Shown piece by piece: positions 1 to 7,137 of a stretch of 64,000 bases of DNA. Origin of the DNA: an uncultured bacterium (lineage in GTDB: Bacteria; Verrucomicrobiota; Kiritimatiellia; RFP12; UBA1067); contig CACWIW010000002.1 of assembly GCA_902761035.1 (NCBI GenBank), positions 1 to 64,000 of the forward strand, given 5' to 3'. The notes below the pieces were generated by a model. That model made no database searches. It was not told the DNA's origin and worked only from the letters and a program-made list of their open reading frames with translations. Positions within the stretch are counted from its first letter, which is position 1; the number at the start of each line of letters is the position of its first letter. A program made the translations under genes and the position numbers.

Positions 1-2499
1 GTGCGTGTACGGTTCTGCGCTCTCCCAGCCGAAGCCACCCACCCAGATGCAGTCCTCGCCCTCCGACTCGACGTCATCCTTGAGGTAGGTCCAGGTGAGC
101 GTATGCTCGCCGGTGCCCATGACCACCACGCTGACGTTCGTCCAGTCCATCTCGCCGCTGATGTACGCCTTGACGACGCCGTCCACCGCAAACTCGCCGT
201 GGTCCCACTCGTAGTCGGGCACGTCGTCCTCGCAGGACGCCCTCCACGAGAAGCTCGCAGTACCCGGCCCCGTCACCGTCGTGGAGAGGACCGTCCTCGC
301 GAACATGCCGTACGTGACGCTGTTGCCGATGTCGCCGGAATGCATCGCCTCGCCGCTCGGGGCGGACGCATCCACTACGCGGTAAAACGCCTTGTCGCCA
401 TCGCCACTCGTCGTGAACTCGTGATCCGGCTTGCCCATCGTATCCCCGATAACCCACACCTTTTCGATTGCGAACGTCGCCACCTCGGAATTGAGGTAGT
501 CCGGCATCGCCGCATACGCCTTCACCGTGCAGCTGTCCGTCACGTAGAACGGCCCCGTGTACTTCGTCGAATGGGAATTCGGATCGTTGCCGTTCAGCGT
601 GTATCGCACCACCGCGCCCTCTGTCGCACAGGAGATCGACACCTTCGTCTTCGACCCCGTGAACGACGACGACGCGTCTATGACCGGCGTCGCCACGTTC
701 ACCCACACGCGCGTCAGGCTCGCCGTCACGACGGACGAGTCGAAGAAATCGTCGCTGAACACCTTGGCCTTCACCACGACCGACTCGCTGAACGAGAACG
801 GCCCTTCGTAGATCGGGCTCTCCGCAGTCGGCTCGCTGCCGTCAAGCGTGTAACGCAGCACGCCGTCGTTGTTCCACGCAATCGACACCTCCTGGTTCGA
901 ATGTTCAAACTCCGATCCATCCGCAAGCGAGAACATGGGATCGGCACACTGCCCTAGTGCGTATGACGCCGTGACCACATCACTATGGCTACCATCATCG
1001 CAGAATACAATAGCCTTTACTGTGGTCTTCCCATATATCTTGAATTTCTTGTAGACCAAAGAGTCAATGGTAGGATCGCTGCCGTCTACTGTGTAGCGAA
1101 TCATTGCGCCTTCAATAGGGCACGACATCGTAACCGTCAATGAAGATTCAAATGTTGTTCCATTAATCGGCAGAATGGCCAAGGCATCTGGCGCAATTGT
1201 CCATTCGGCATGAAGAATGGTATTGCTCAAAACCGAATAAGACGACAGCTTCTTTGTTCCATCGCCGTCATAGTATTGCGTCCCGTTGTCATCTTTCCAT
1301 CCACAAAGCAAATACCCCTGCCGAATTGGCGTCGGTATGCAATCTGGCAAGGCACTGCCCAATGTTGCCGTCACACTGTTCGACTCGGTAGAAAGAATTC
1401 CCCCATTAACATCAAAAGTAATTTTATATTGCACAGCAACATGTGTTTCCGCTGGCAACACGACACGATTAACGTCAACAACAGCCGTTGCGGAAACACA
1501 AAGAACTCCAGCATCGCCCGCAATACCAGCTTGACCGCCCAAACCACCGTCACCACCCCCATACGCCTTATCATTGCCATTTTCTCCATCTACAACGATA
1601 GATATTCCTCCCCGACCACCTTCACCACGCCCACGGGTCTCTTCTACGTACCCTCCTTGACTTGCATTGTACGTACCTACATATCCTTTACCGCCGCTAC
1701 CACCGCCACCACCACTTTGACCACCAGCCCCAATAGGGCACGGCGGAGCAGCACCTGCACCGCCGCCGCCGCCACCACCACCGCCGCCAGAATAATAAGC
1801 GGAGCGGCCATCGCCGAGAAAATAGTTCGAGTGCCCGGCCACACCAGACAATCCAGCAATCCCATTGGTCCCAGATTCGCCACATTGGCCTTGAAACACA
1901 ACTCTTCCAATCACGTACACACTCCCCATCGACTCACTCGTCAAGCCATCACTTCCGCTTTCACCATTTTCCACACCGCCGCTACCTCCCTTACCGCCAA
2001 TTCCACCGATCGCAGCGCCTGCGCCACCGCCGCCAGCTCCTCCTTTTCCTCCTTTACCCGAATAACTCCCGCTCCCATCACTACCCTTCGTGCCGGGCGC
2101 ACCATTACCAGCATTCCCTCCCTTTACATCAATGCCCCCCTCTCCCGTGACAACAAGCGATGATGTTGCGGGAACACGTATTCCCGCACCACCACCAATT
2201 CTTCCTTCACCAGTCGCGCCTGTAGCCGTCAGTGTCACGTTTTTTGGAACATAGATGACAACGGTTGAGTTGCTCTCAACGCTTATGCCACTGCCACCTA
2301 CCGTTGTGTTCGAGAAAGAAACCGAATCCTGAATGACGTAGGTATTCCCATCCGTCATCGTGTAGCCCGATGTTGATCCCTGCGTGATGTTCACGACTGC
2401 GGCATTGAGTGTGCCTATTGTAGCACACATTGTAACGAATGCCACGATACCGATTCCCTTGCTAACGCCGGCATGAATTCTACTACGCATGTTAAACAT
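1..2499 (-). CDS. Large secreted glycine-rich surface protein with chitobiase-C-type repeats (partial)
   Basis: The frame is open from the start codons near 2499/2490 to the window edge (about 833 codons), so the C-terminus is missing. ATG 2490 has GAAAGG about 8 bases upstream; ATGs 2499 and 2511 are in frame. Seen in order: a signal peptide ending near LNAAVV; a short beta-helix-like lead (VVIYVPKNVTLTATG); roughly 250 residues dominated by GG/GA/GS runs; an InlB/Listeria-Bacteroides-type repeat (ITFDVNGG...GYLLCGWKDD...LHAEW); then three copies of a module with VRYTLDGSDP-like cores (MIRYTVDGSDPTI, LRYTLDGSEPTA, VRYTLNGNDPNS), the pattern of chitobiase/beta-hexosaminidase C-terminal domains. 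The N-terminal third matches the layout of the giant protein that starts at 46295, so the two are paralogs. A cell-surface adhesin or carbohydrate-binding role is inferred from architecture. It follows the cyclase-like gene with almost no gap, so co-transcription is likely. Confidence 0.85.
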   Translation of the reverse strand, partial: MFNMRSRIHAGVSKGIGIVAFVTMCATIGTLNAAVVNITQGSTSGYTMTDGNTYVIQDSVSFSNTTVGGSGISVESNSTVVIYVPKNVTLTATGATGEGRIGGGAGIRVPATSSLVVTGEGGIDVKGGNAGNGAPGTKGSDGSGSYSGKGGKGGAGGGGAGAAIGGIGGKGGSGGVENGESGSDGLTSESMGSVYVIGRVVFQGQCGESGTNGIAGLSGVAGHSNYFLGDGRSAYYSGGGGGGGGGGAGAAPPCPIGAGGQSGGGGGSGGKGYVGTYNASQGGYVEETRGRGEGGRGGISIVVDGENGNDKAYGGGDGGLGGQAGIAGDAGVLCVSATAVVDVNRVVLPAETHVAVQYKITFDVNGGILSTESNSVTATLGSALPDCIPTPIRQGYLLCGWKDDNGTQYYDGDGTKKLSSYSVLSNTILHAEWTIAPDALAILPINGTTFESSLTVTMSCPIEGAMIRYTVDGSDPTIDSLVYKKFKIYGKTTVKAIVFCDDGSHSDVVTASYALGQCADPMFSLADGSEFEHSNQEVSIAWNNDGVLRYTLDGSEPTAESPIYEGPFSFSESVVVKAKVFSDDFFDSSVVTASLTRVWVNVATPVIDASSSFTGSKTKVSISCATEGAVVRYTLNGNDPNSHSTKYTGPFYVTDSCTVKAYAAMPDYLNSEVATFAIEKVWVIGDTMGKPDHEFTTSGDGDKAFYRVVDASAPSGEAMHSGDIGNSVTYGMFARTVLSTTVTGPGTASFSWRASCEDDVPDYEWDHGEFAVDGVVKAYISGEMDWTNVSVVVMGTGEHTLTWTYLKDDVESEGEDCIWVGGFGWESAEPYTH

Positions 2500-2511
2500 C
2501 CTTTCGTGCAT

Positions 2512-3555
2512 TTAATTGTTTTGCAAATCCGTTGACTTATAGGTCAAATCCGGAACCGGCAATTTCTTCACTGATCCGGATTCACATAACTCTGCGGCCT
2601 GCTGGGTGTATTCATAAAACCGAACCGTCTCATTGGATTTCGTCTTGACGATATCATCCAAACCTTCGCACCGCCCCCCCGTAAACGCCTGATGTATCTT
2701 CCCTGCGGAGAATACATGACCACTTCGGTAATTCCAGTTAACTGCAATAGCCTTTCTTTTGCCACCTTTAAACGGAACGTCATACCAAACGAAGTAAGGA
2801 TAATGATTGAACAAATCTTCCGCGCATTTTACAGAACAAGATCGCATAGTTCTTCCAGCGCCTTTATATCTTTCAAACTCGCCGACAACCTTTTCCCAAG
2901 CCTTTGGCGTTAAAATCGCGCCGCTCCAGTCCATTTTCCCTTCCAACTCATACGCTTCAACCAGAGCCCGCCCATAAACAGCTGAGCTGTGAATAAAAGA
3001 GAAATCAAAAGGGATGTCGTCTGGCATTTTGACTTCACCCGAAAAAAGTTCCCCGTAAGTAACCACTCCTCTCAATGGTAACCCATGTTCAAAACCCCCA
3101 GCAATCATTGCATTCACAACATGAAGTAAATCATCAAACTGCTTGAGTCGGTCGTCGTTCTCGGTCCAAACATAAATCGAATCCGACACAATCCTGACTT
3201 TGACGCCTCCCCCCAATTTGATTCTTGAAGTAATCCTTCCCGTGTTGGTCTTAATACTCCGTGACTCGTCAACGGCTCTTGCGAATCCAATCGTAAAATC
3301 GTCAACAATACTCTTCAACTGTTCGAAGGAATTTCGTTTGACTATATCCTTAAAACCAAGGATGTCGAGGTACGCAACGAAACAGGAATGCTGCCATGTT
3401 GAACCAATCTTCTGATCCTCCTCACTAACTCCTATCGCCATTTTCAACTCTTTGTGTAGAGAGCCACGCCTCGGCGTTACCGCCAATACGACTTCCCCCT
3501 CGTCAAACCTTACGGGCGGATTTCCCGCATACGGCGTTCCTATTCCGTGTACCAT
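2512..3555 (-). CDS. Nucleotidyl-cyclase-fold-like protein, function unknown
   Basis: The 347-residue soluble protein has no signal peptide or membrane segment. Two motifs stand out: FVAYLDILGFKDIV near residue 59 and VRIVSDSIYVW near residue 120. The D-I-x-G-F core and the later S-D-S motif are placed like the two metal-binding aspartates of class III nucleotide cyclases (usual form FxDIxGFT ... GDxxxA). Many uncharacterised bacterial proteins carry this AYLDILGF signature, and cyclase activity is not established for them. Start: ATG 3555 has GGGAGAAGG upstream; an internal ATG at 3441 would remove a poorly conserved-looking 38-residue leader and could be the true start. The stop codon ends one base before a possible ATG (2511) of the surface-protein gene, suggesting one transcript. 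Confidence 0.6.
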   Translation of the reverse strand: MVHGIGTPYAGNPPVRFDEGEVVLAVTPRRGSLHKELKMAIGVSEEDQKIGSTWQHSCFVAYLDILGFKDIVKRNSFEQLKSIVDDFTIGFARAVDESRSIKTNTGRITSRIKLGGGVKVRIVSDSIYVWTENDDRLKQFDDLLHVVNAMIAGGFEHGLPLRGVVTYGELFSGEVKMPDDIPFDFSFIHSSAVYGRALVEAYELEGKMDWSGAILTPKAWEKVVGEFERYKGAGRTMRSCSVKCAEDLFNHYPYFVWYDVPFKGGKRKAIAVNWNYRSGHVFSAGKIHQAFTGGRCEGLDDIVKTKSNETVRFYEYTQQAAELCESGSVKKLPVPDLTYKSTDLQNN

Positions 3556-3787
3556 GTGTCATGCCTTCTCCCGCACCTATTGCTTGCACGTTGACACCCT
3601 CGGCGCGAGAACCAGGCGCAACGTGTCGTTCCCTTTTCAGACATCGGGGCGGTGGTGGAAACATAAGCACCTCCCTCGATGCATCAGGTGAGGTGCGTAG
3701 GATGAACCTTCGAACGAAACACCGAAGGAGGCGAAACTGCACGAAGGCAGTGCTTCTTCTGTGTGCTCATCGTCTGACCCGCGCGGG

Positions 3788-4090
3788 TAATCTGTTATCT
3801 TGCCTTTTTACGGGCAAGACAGAAATAGTATGCCACATTCTCTCGCCCAACGCAAGCGGGATTTTGGGAAATTGAAGTTTTGCGCGCGGGCGCGCAGAGT
3901 TTGACGAGAGACGTGAGACGCGAGACGCGAATGGAGACTTGAAGACGTGAGACCATGAGGCAACGCGGCTTTGCCAATGTCTCATCGTCTCACGTCTCGG
4001 CGCGTCTCTCGTCTATCGTCTCACGCCCACGCACGCACACCACCTCGTCGGCGGCGGGTGCGTGCGCGGCACGTTACTTATCGCATTCAA
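3788..4090. repeat. Dispersed ~300-bp non-coding repeat A, copy 1
   Basis: This fills most of the 540-base gap between two genes. It starts with the segment ATCTGTTATCTTGCC, followed by TATGCCACATTC and CCCAACGCAAGCGGGATTTT, then TTGAAGTTTTGCGC. The second half is rich in GAGACG/CGTCTC and forms a long imperfect hairpin with arms about 3943-3966 and 3974-3997 (AGACGTGAGACC... against ...GTCTCACGTCT). The same order of blocks recurs at 5528-5861 and, without the hairpin block, at 6648-6824. No coding frame in it looks real. Confidence 0.8.
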
Positions 4091-4096
4091 TGACGA

Positions 4097-4900
4097 CTAT
4101 TGCACTGACTCAAGAAAGCGCAGGATCGCAGATGTCGCCCGCCGTGGATCGACTTGAAGCCAATTGGTTTTGCGTGCAGAAAGCCTCCGCATGTAGGTCA
4201 CCGAATTGAAAATGCGGGATACTCTGGAGCATACGTCCCCGAAATTCCGTTCCCTCATGTCCGCGTCTTCGAAAACCAGCAAAGTCAAGAAACGCCGAAG
4301 CACCTTCCTGTCAACATAGTCAATAAGGTAGAACATGTCAAAGATGTCCTTCGGTCGATTTGACCTTGTGCCGAGTTTGAGCAGGCTCTTCAGCTTTTCG
4401 GCGAATATCTGTTCTTTCGTGTTCGCGTGAAGCAAAGCCGCACTTTCATCAAGCGAAATCTGAAATGGCATTTCACGCTGGGGCATTTCATCATGCACAT
4501 GGACGCCTATGTCGAGTTTTGTCATTACCGTAACGCCCGCCCGATCTGAAATTGAAAGGTAAACGCGCCGCCCTCGGTAATTCTGCTGGCGAAGTTCAAT
4601 GATCTCACCGCTTCGAAATATAGACACGCCTTCAAGGCAGTTGAGCCGCCCGATCCATTCGTCAATGTTTTCGTCCGTAAGACCGTAACGCATAAAGTCG
4701 ACGTCCATGTCCATTGTGGCCCTTCGGATATCACCTGTCATGTTGCTCATGACGACACCGCCCTTGATCGTGACGTTGTCACGGAGTCCGCAGGTCTCCA
4801 GCGCCTTCAAGACCACATCGTGCGCAAGCCTTGCCATCGCCGTGGCGTTGGCGTACCCTTCCGCCTCAAGCGCTGCGATTCGCTCCGCAAATGACGCCAT
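4097..4900 (-). CDS. AbiEii/AbiGii-type nucleotidyltransferase toxin
   Basis: The 267-residue protein shows the nucleotidyltransferase pattern of AbiEii-family toxins: VTIKGGVVMSN near residue 44, then RRATMDMDVDFM near residue 60 with the two acidic metal ligands, a mid-region KLDIGV, and the helix TKEQIFAEKLKSLLKLG followed by RPKDIFDMFYL, typical of the family. AbiEii enzymes act with an AbiEi partner as a type IV toxin-antitoxin and phage-abortive-infection system. Its ATG overlaps the TGA stop of the upstream antitoxin gene by one base, so translation is coupled. Length is normal for the shorter members of the family. Function is inferred from family pattern and pairing. Confidence 0.85.
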   Translation of the reverse strand: MASFAERIAALEAEGYANATAMARLAHDVVLKALETCGLRDNVTIKGGVVMSNMTGDIRRATMDMDVDFMRYGLTDENIDEWIGRLNCLEGVSIFRSGEIIELRQQNYRGRRVYLSISDRAGVTVMTKLDIGVHVHDEMPQREMPFQISLDESAALLHANTKEQIFAEKLKSLLKLGTRSNRPKDIFDMFYLIDYVDRKVLRRFLTLLVFEDADMRERNFGDVCSRVSRIFNSVTYMRRLSARKTNWLQVDPRRATSAILRFLESVQ

Positions 4901-5445
4901 CAGAACACCTCCTGGTCAAGATAGCGCGATAGTGCGTCGTGCTTCGGAAAGGCAGCGAGATAGTCGTCCAACTTGGCGGGATACAGTCTGTCCAGATTCG
5001 CCCTGTAGTTACCGAGCACTTCCTTGTAATAATCGTACGGCAGCTTGTTTCTGTATCGCATCAATTCAATGAGCATCCGCTCGAGATCGTACACCATGAT
5101 CTTGCCGCCAATGGTCTCCATCTCCATTTTCCCGATCTCTAGCGTTCCCGCAGGAACAAAGTACTGCTTCACACGTTTGTCGGCCAATGCCGTCGTTCTG
5201 GCAGGCGTTGCGAGAGAATAATTCTCAGGGACAAAATCCGAAAGACGATGATAAAGGAACGCGCTTTCCATCGTGAAAACGGCCGATGGAAACTTTTTTC
5301 GGATTATCTGCTCCGTAGGTACATATTCGTGATCATCGGAGTAAATGCCGATCTCAAGCTTGCGTAACCGGCCAGATGCAACCGCTCGGTTGATTGCATA
5401 ATATGAGCCGTATGCTTTCAAGCATTCTTGTGTGTTCAGCAACAT
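4900..5445 (-). CDS. AbiEi-type antitoxin / transcriptional regulator
   Basis: The 181-residue protein lies immediately upstream of the AbiEii-type toxin and overlaps it by one base. The N-terminus reads as a small winged-helix region (ECLKAYGSYYAINRAVASGRLRKL), then SAVFTMESAFLYHRLSDFVPE and VYDLERMLIELMRYRNKLPYDYY, the recognisable pattern of AbiEi antitoxins, which repress their own operon and neutralise AbiEii. No strong ribosome-binding site is visible before ATG 5445 (upstream AACGAATGCTAAA), so the start is less certain than the identity. Confidence 0.8.
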   Translation of the reverse strand: MLLNTQECLKAYGSYYAINRAVASGRLRKLEIGIYSDDHEYVPTEQIIRKKFPSAVFTMESAFLYHRLSDFVPENYSLATPARTTALADKRVKQYFVPAGTLEIGKMEMETIGGKIMVYDLERMLIELMRYRNKLPYDYYKEVLGNYRANLDRLYPAKLDDYLAAFPKHDALSRYLDQEVF

Positions 5446-5527
5446 TTTAGCATTCGTTGATTAAACTGTTGTTTTCTCAAGGTTCGCTGAAATTGTATCA
5501 CATAATTCTTCTATTCGCAAGTCTAAT

Positions 5528-5861
5528 TCCACCTCGCCCTTGAGAGGCAAAACGCAAACAGTATGCCACATTCCCCCGCCCAACGCAAGCGGGATTTTGG
5601 AAAATTGAAGTTTTGCGCACGGGGCGCAGAAGTTGATGAGAGACGCGAGACGATAGACGCGAACGGAGACTTGAAGACGTGAGACTATGAGGCAATGCGG
5701 CCTCGCCAATGTCTCATCGTCTCACGTCTCGGCTCGTCTCCCGTCTATCGTCTGACGTCCGCGTGCACACGCCCATTCCGCCAGCGGCGATCACGTGCGC
5801 GGCACGTCACCTATCGCGATAAGTGAAAAAGCGAGTATGAGGCGTGAGATTACGGTACGGA
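5528..5861. repeat. Dispersed ~300-bp non-coding repeat A, copy 2
   Basis: This fills most of the gap between the AbiE pair and the VapBC pair. Blocks match copy 1 in the same orientation: GAGAGGCAAAACGCAAAC, TATGCCACATTCCCCCGCC, CAACGCAAGCGGGATTTTGG, TTGAAGTTTTGCGCACGG, then the hairpin block with AGACGTGAGACTATGAGGC against GTCTCATCGTCTCACGTCT. It ends with a tail (GGCGTGAGATTACGGTACGG, 5841-5860) that is shared with copy 3. No gene is seen in the gap. Confidence 0.8.
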
Positions 5862-5893
5862 CTGCCTACTATGGAAGCAGCAAAGGGAAATCT

Positions 5894-6316
5894 CTATTGG
5901 TCAAACGGGTTTAGCAGTGGCACGTCCATCCCGACCATGTCATTGATATTGCGCGTTACCAACGTCATTTCATGAACACGTGCAGTCGCCGCAATCAATG
6001 CGTCTACCGCAGCGCGCGAATGTCCAATGCGCTCCCCTTCTCCGCAAATGCGTCCCCATTCAAGGGCCACAGACTTGTCGACAGGTAGGATTCTATCAGA
6101 AAATCGCAAAAGGATGTCATCGTTCAGCCAACGCTCAAGGTCCAGTGCTCTTTTGTCTCCGCCACGTTTAACAATCCCCTTATTCAACTCGCCAACTGTA
6201 ATGTATGACAAGTACAACGTCTCGGAATCCTGACGGCACAGCCAGTCGATCACCGCTGCATTTGGACGATTGCGCGTAAGCTCGCTTATGACGCAGGTAT
6301 CAAGAAGATACTTCAT
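5894..6316 (-). CDS. VapC-type PIN-domain toxin
   Basis: The protein is a PIN-domain ribonuclease of about 140 residues. It begins MKYLLDTCVISEL (first catalytic aspartate in LLDTC), has YLSYITVGELNKGI (catalytic glutamate), AAVDALIAATARVHEM (third acidic residue) and LVTRNINDMVGMDV at the end. Family knowledge: VapC toxins cleave tRNA or rRNA and are held inactive by the cognate antitoxin. The start at 6316 is preferred because it forms an ATGA overlap with the antitoxin stop; an upstream in-frame ATG at 6343 would add a nine-residue leader not typical of the family. Confidence 0.88.
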   Translation of the reverse strand: MKYLLDTCVISELTRNRPNAAVIDWLCRQDSETLYLSYITVGELNKGIVKRGGDKRALDLERWLNDDILLRFSDRILPVDKSVALEWGRICGEGERIGHSRAAVDALIAATARVHEMTLVTRNINDMVGMDVPLLNPFDQ

Positions 6317-6576
6317 AAATCCACCGTGCGACCGACATCGCAACCATCCCTGGCAATATCAAGTTCGTCCCCCTCATCAAGTCGCGGACAGGACAACAGA
6401 ACATCTACAAAAGACTGTTTCTTGCGCGCCCGAGACGATCTGCCAAAGTGGTTTTGCTCCGTCGACTCAAACAACGGCACAAGAAGCACCTGAAAGGAGT
6501 ATGATGCATACTCCTTCGGCACCTTGACGCTAATCCGATTCCGAACCGGTCTCGCTATTGTCTCTATCGGAGGCAC
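6313..6576 (-). CDS. Antitoxin of the VapC-type pair
   Basis: This small protein (about 87 residues) overlaps the toxin by four bases (ATGA). The N-terminus NRISVKVPKEYASYSFQVLLVPL resembles a DNA-binding strand region of antitoxins; the C-terminal half is charged (RSSRARKKQSFVDVLLSCP...) and would wrap the toxin. The GTG at 6576 is chosen as start because AGAGGA sits eight bases upstream; a TTG at 6582 is too close to that site. Assignment rests mainly on context. Confidence 0.65.
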   Translation of the reverse strand: MPPIETIARPVRNRISVKVPKEYASYSFQVLLVPLFESTEQNHFGRSSRARKKQSFVDVLLSCPRLDEGDELDIARDGCDVGRTVDL

Positions 6577-6647
6577 TTTCAATTCCTCTCACCGTACTCC
6601 CAAACGCGGCGGCGACTACTTTTCTTAGCCGACATCCACGCGGATGA

Positions 6648-6824
6648 TCTGTTATCTCGCCTTTGAGAGGCAAGACGGAAATATTATGCCACATTCCCCC
6701 GCCCAACGCAAGCAGGGATTTCGGGAAGTTGAAGTTTTGCGCACGGTTTGGGATGTGAATGCGCGGTACGTCAGGTATTGCGATAGGTGAAGTGGCGGAT
6801 ATGGTGCGTGAGATTATGGTGCGG
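6648..6824. repeat. Dispersed non-coding repeat A, copy 3 (hairpin block missing)
   Basis: Blocks ATCTGTTATCTCGCC, GAGAGGCAAGACGGAAAT, TATGCCACATTCCCCCGCC and TTGAAGTTTTGCGCAC match copies 1 and 2, and the tail GCGTGAGATTATGGTGCGG (6806-6824) matches the tail of copy 2. The central GAGACG-rich hairpin is absent, so this looks like an internally deleted copy. It lies upstream of the VapBC-type pair. The rest of the 6577-7137 gap holds GC-rich sequence (6840-6930) and the 22-bp tandem repeat. Confidence 0.75.
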
Positions 6825-6949
6825 AACGTGGTTTTGGGGAATTGCGGCTCGCCCGGAGGGCTCGCCCCACCCGGCTCGGCGGGACGCCTCGCCCCACCTT
6901 GCGGCCGCGACGGAGCGCGGCCCTCCCGCTGTTGGCCTGGCCGCCATAG

Positions 6950-7060
6950 GAGGGGGATTTTTGAGCCACGGCGAGGGGATTTTTGAGCCACGGCGAGGGG
7001 ATTTTTGAGCCACGGCGAGGGGATTTTTGAGCCACGGCGAGGGGATTTTTGAGCCACGTT
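6950..7060. repeat. Five tandem copies of a 22-bp unit
   Basis: The unit GAGGGGATTTTTGAGCCACG plus GC repeats five times (about 6950-6972, 6973-6994, 6995-7016, 7017-7038, 7039-7060). Copies two to four are identical; the first carries an extra G and the last ends TT instead of GC. It is non-coding, lies between the toxin-antitoxin cluster and the 3' end of the GH106 gene, and is followed by two copies of CCTACGATTAGGG at 7075-7107. A variable-number tandem repeat is the simplest reading. Confidence 0.9.
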
Positions 7061-7137
7061 GGGAGAGCGAACTCCCTACGATTAGGGAACGACCTGCCTA
7101 CGATTAGGGTTGGATGCCCCTACAGCGAGGGTATGAC

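Noticed and set aside
3788-6824. Repeat A considered as integron attC sites around toxin-antitoxin cassettes
   Set aside because: A GCCCAAC-like core is present, but no matching GTTRRRY end at the other side of the element, no integrase gene, and the hairpin block does not have the attC layout.
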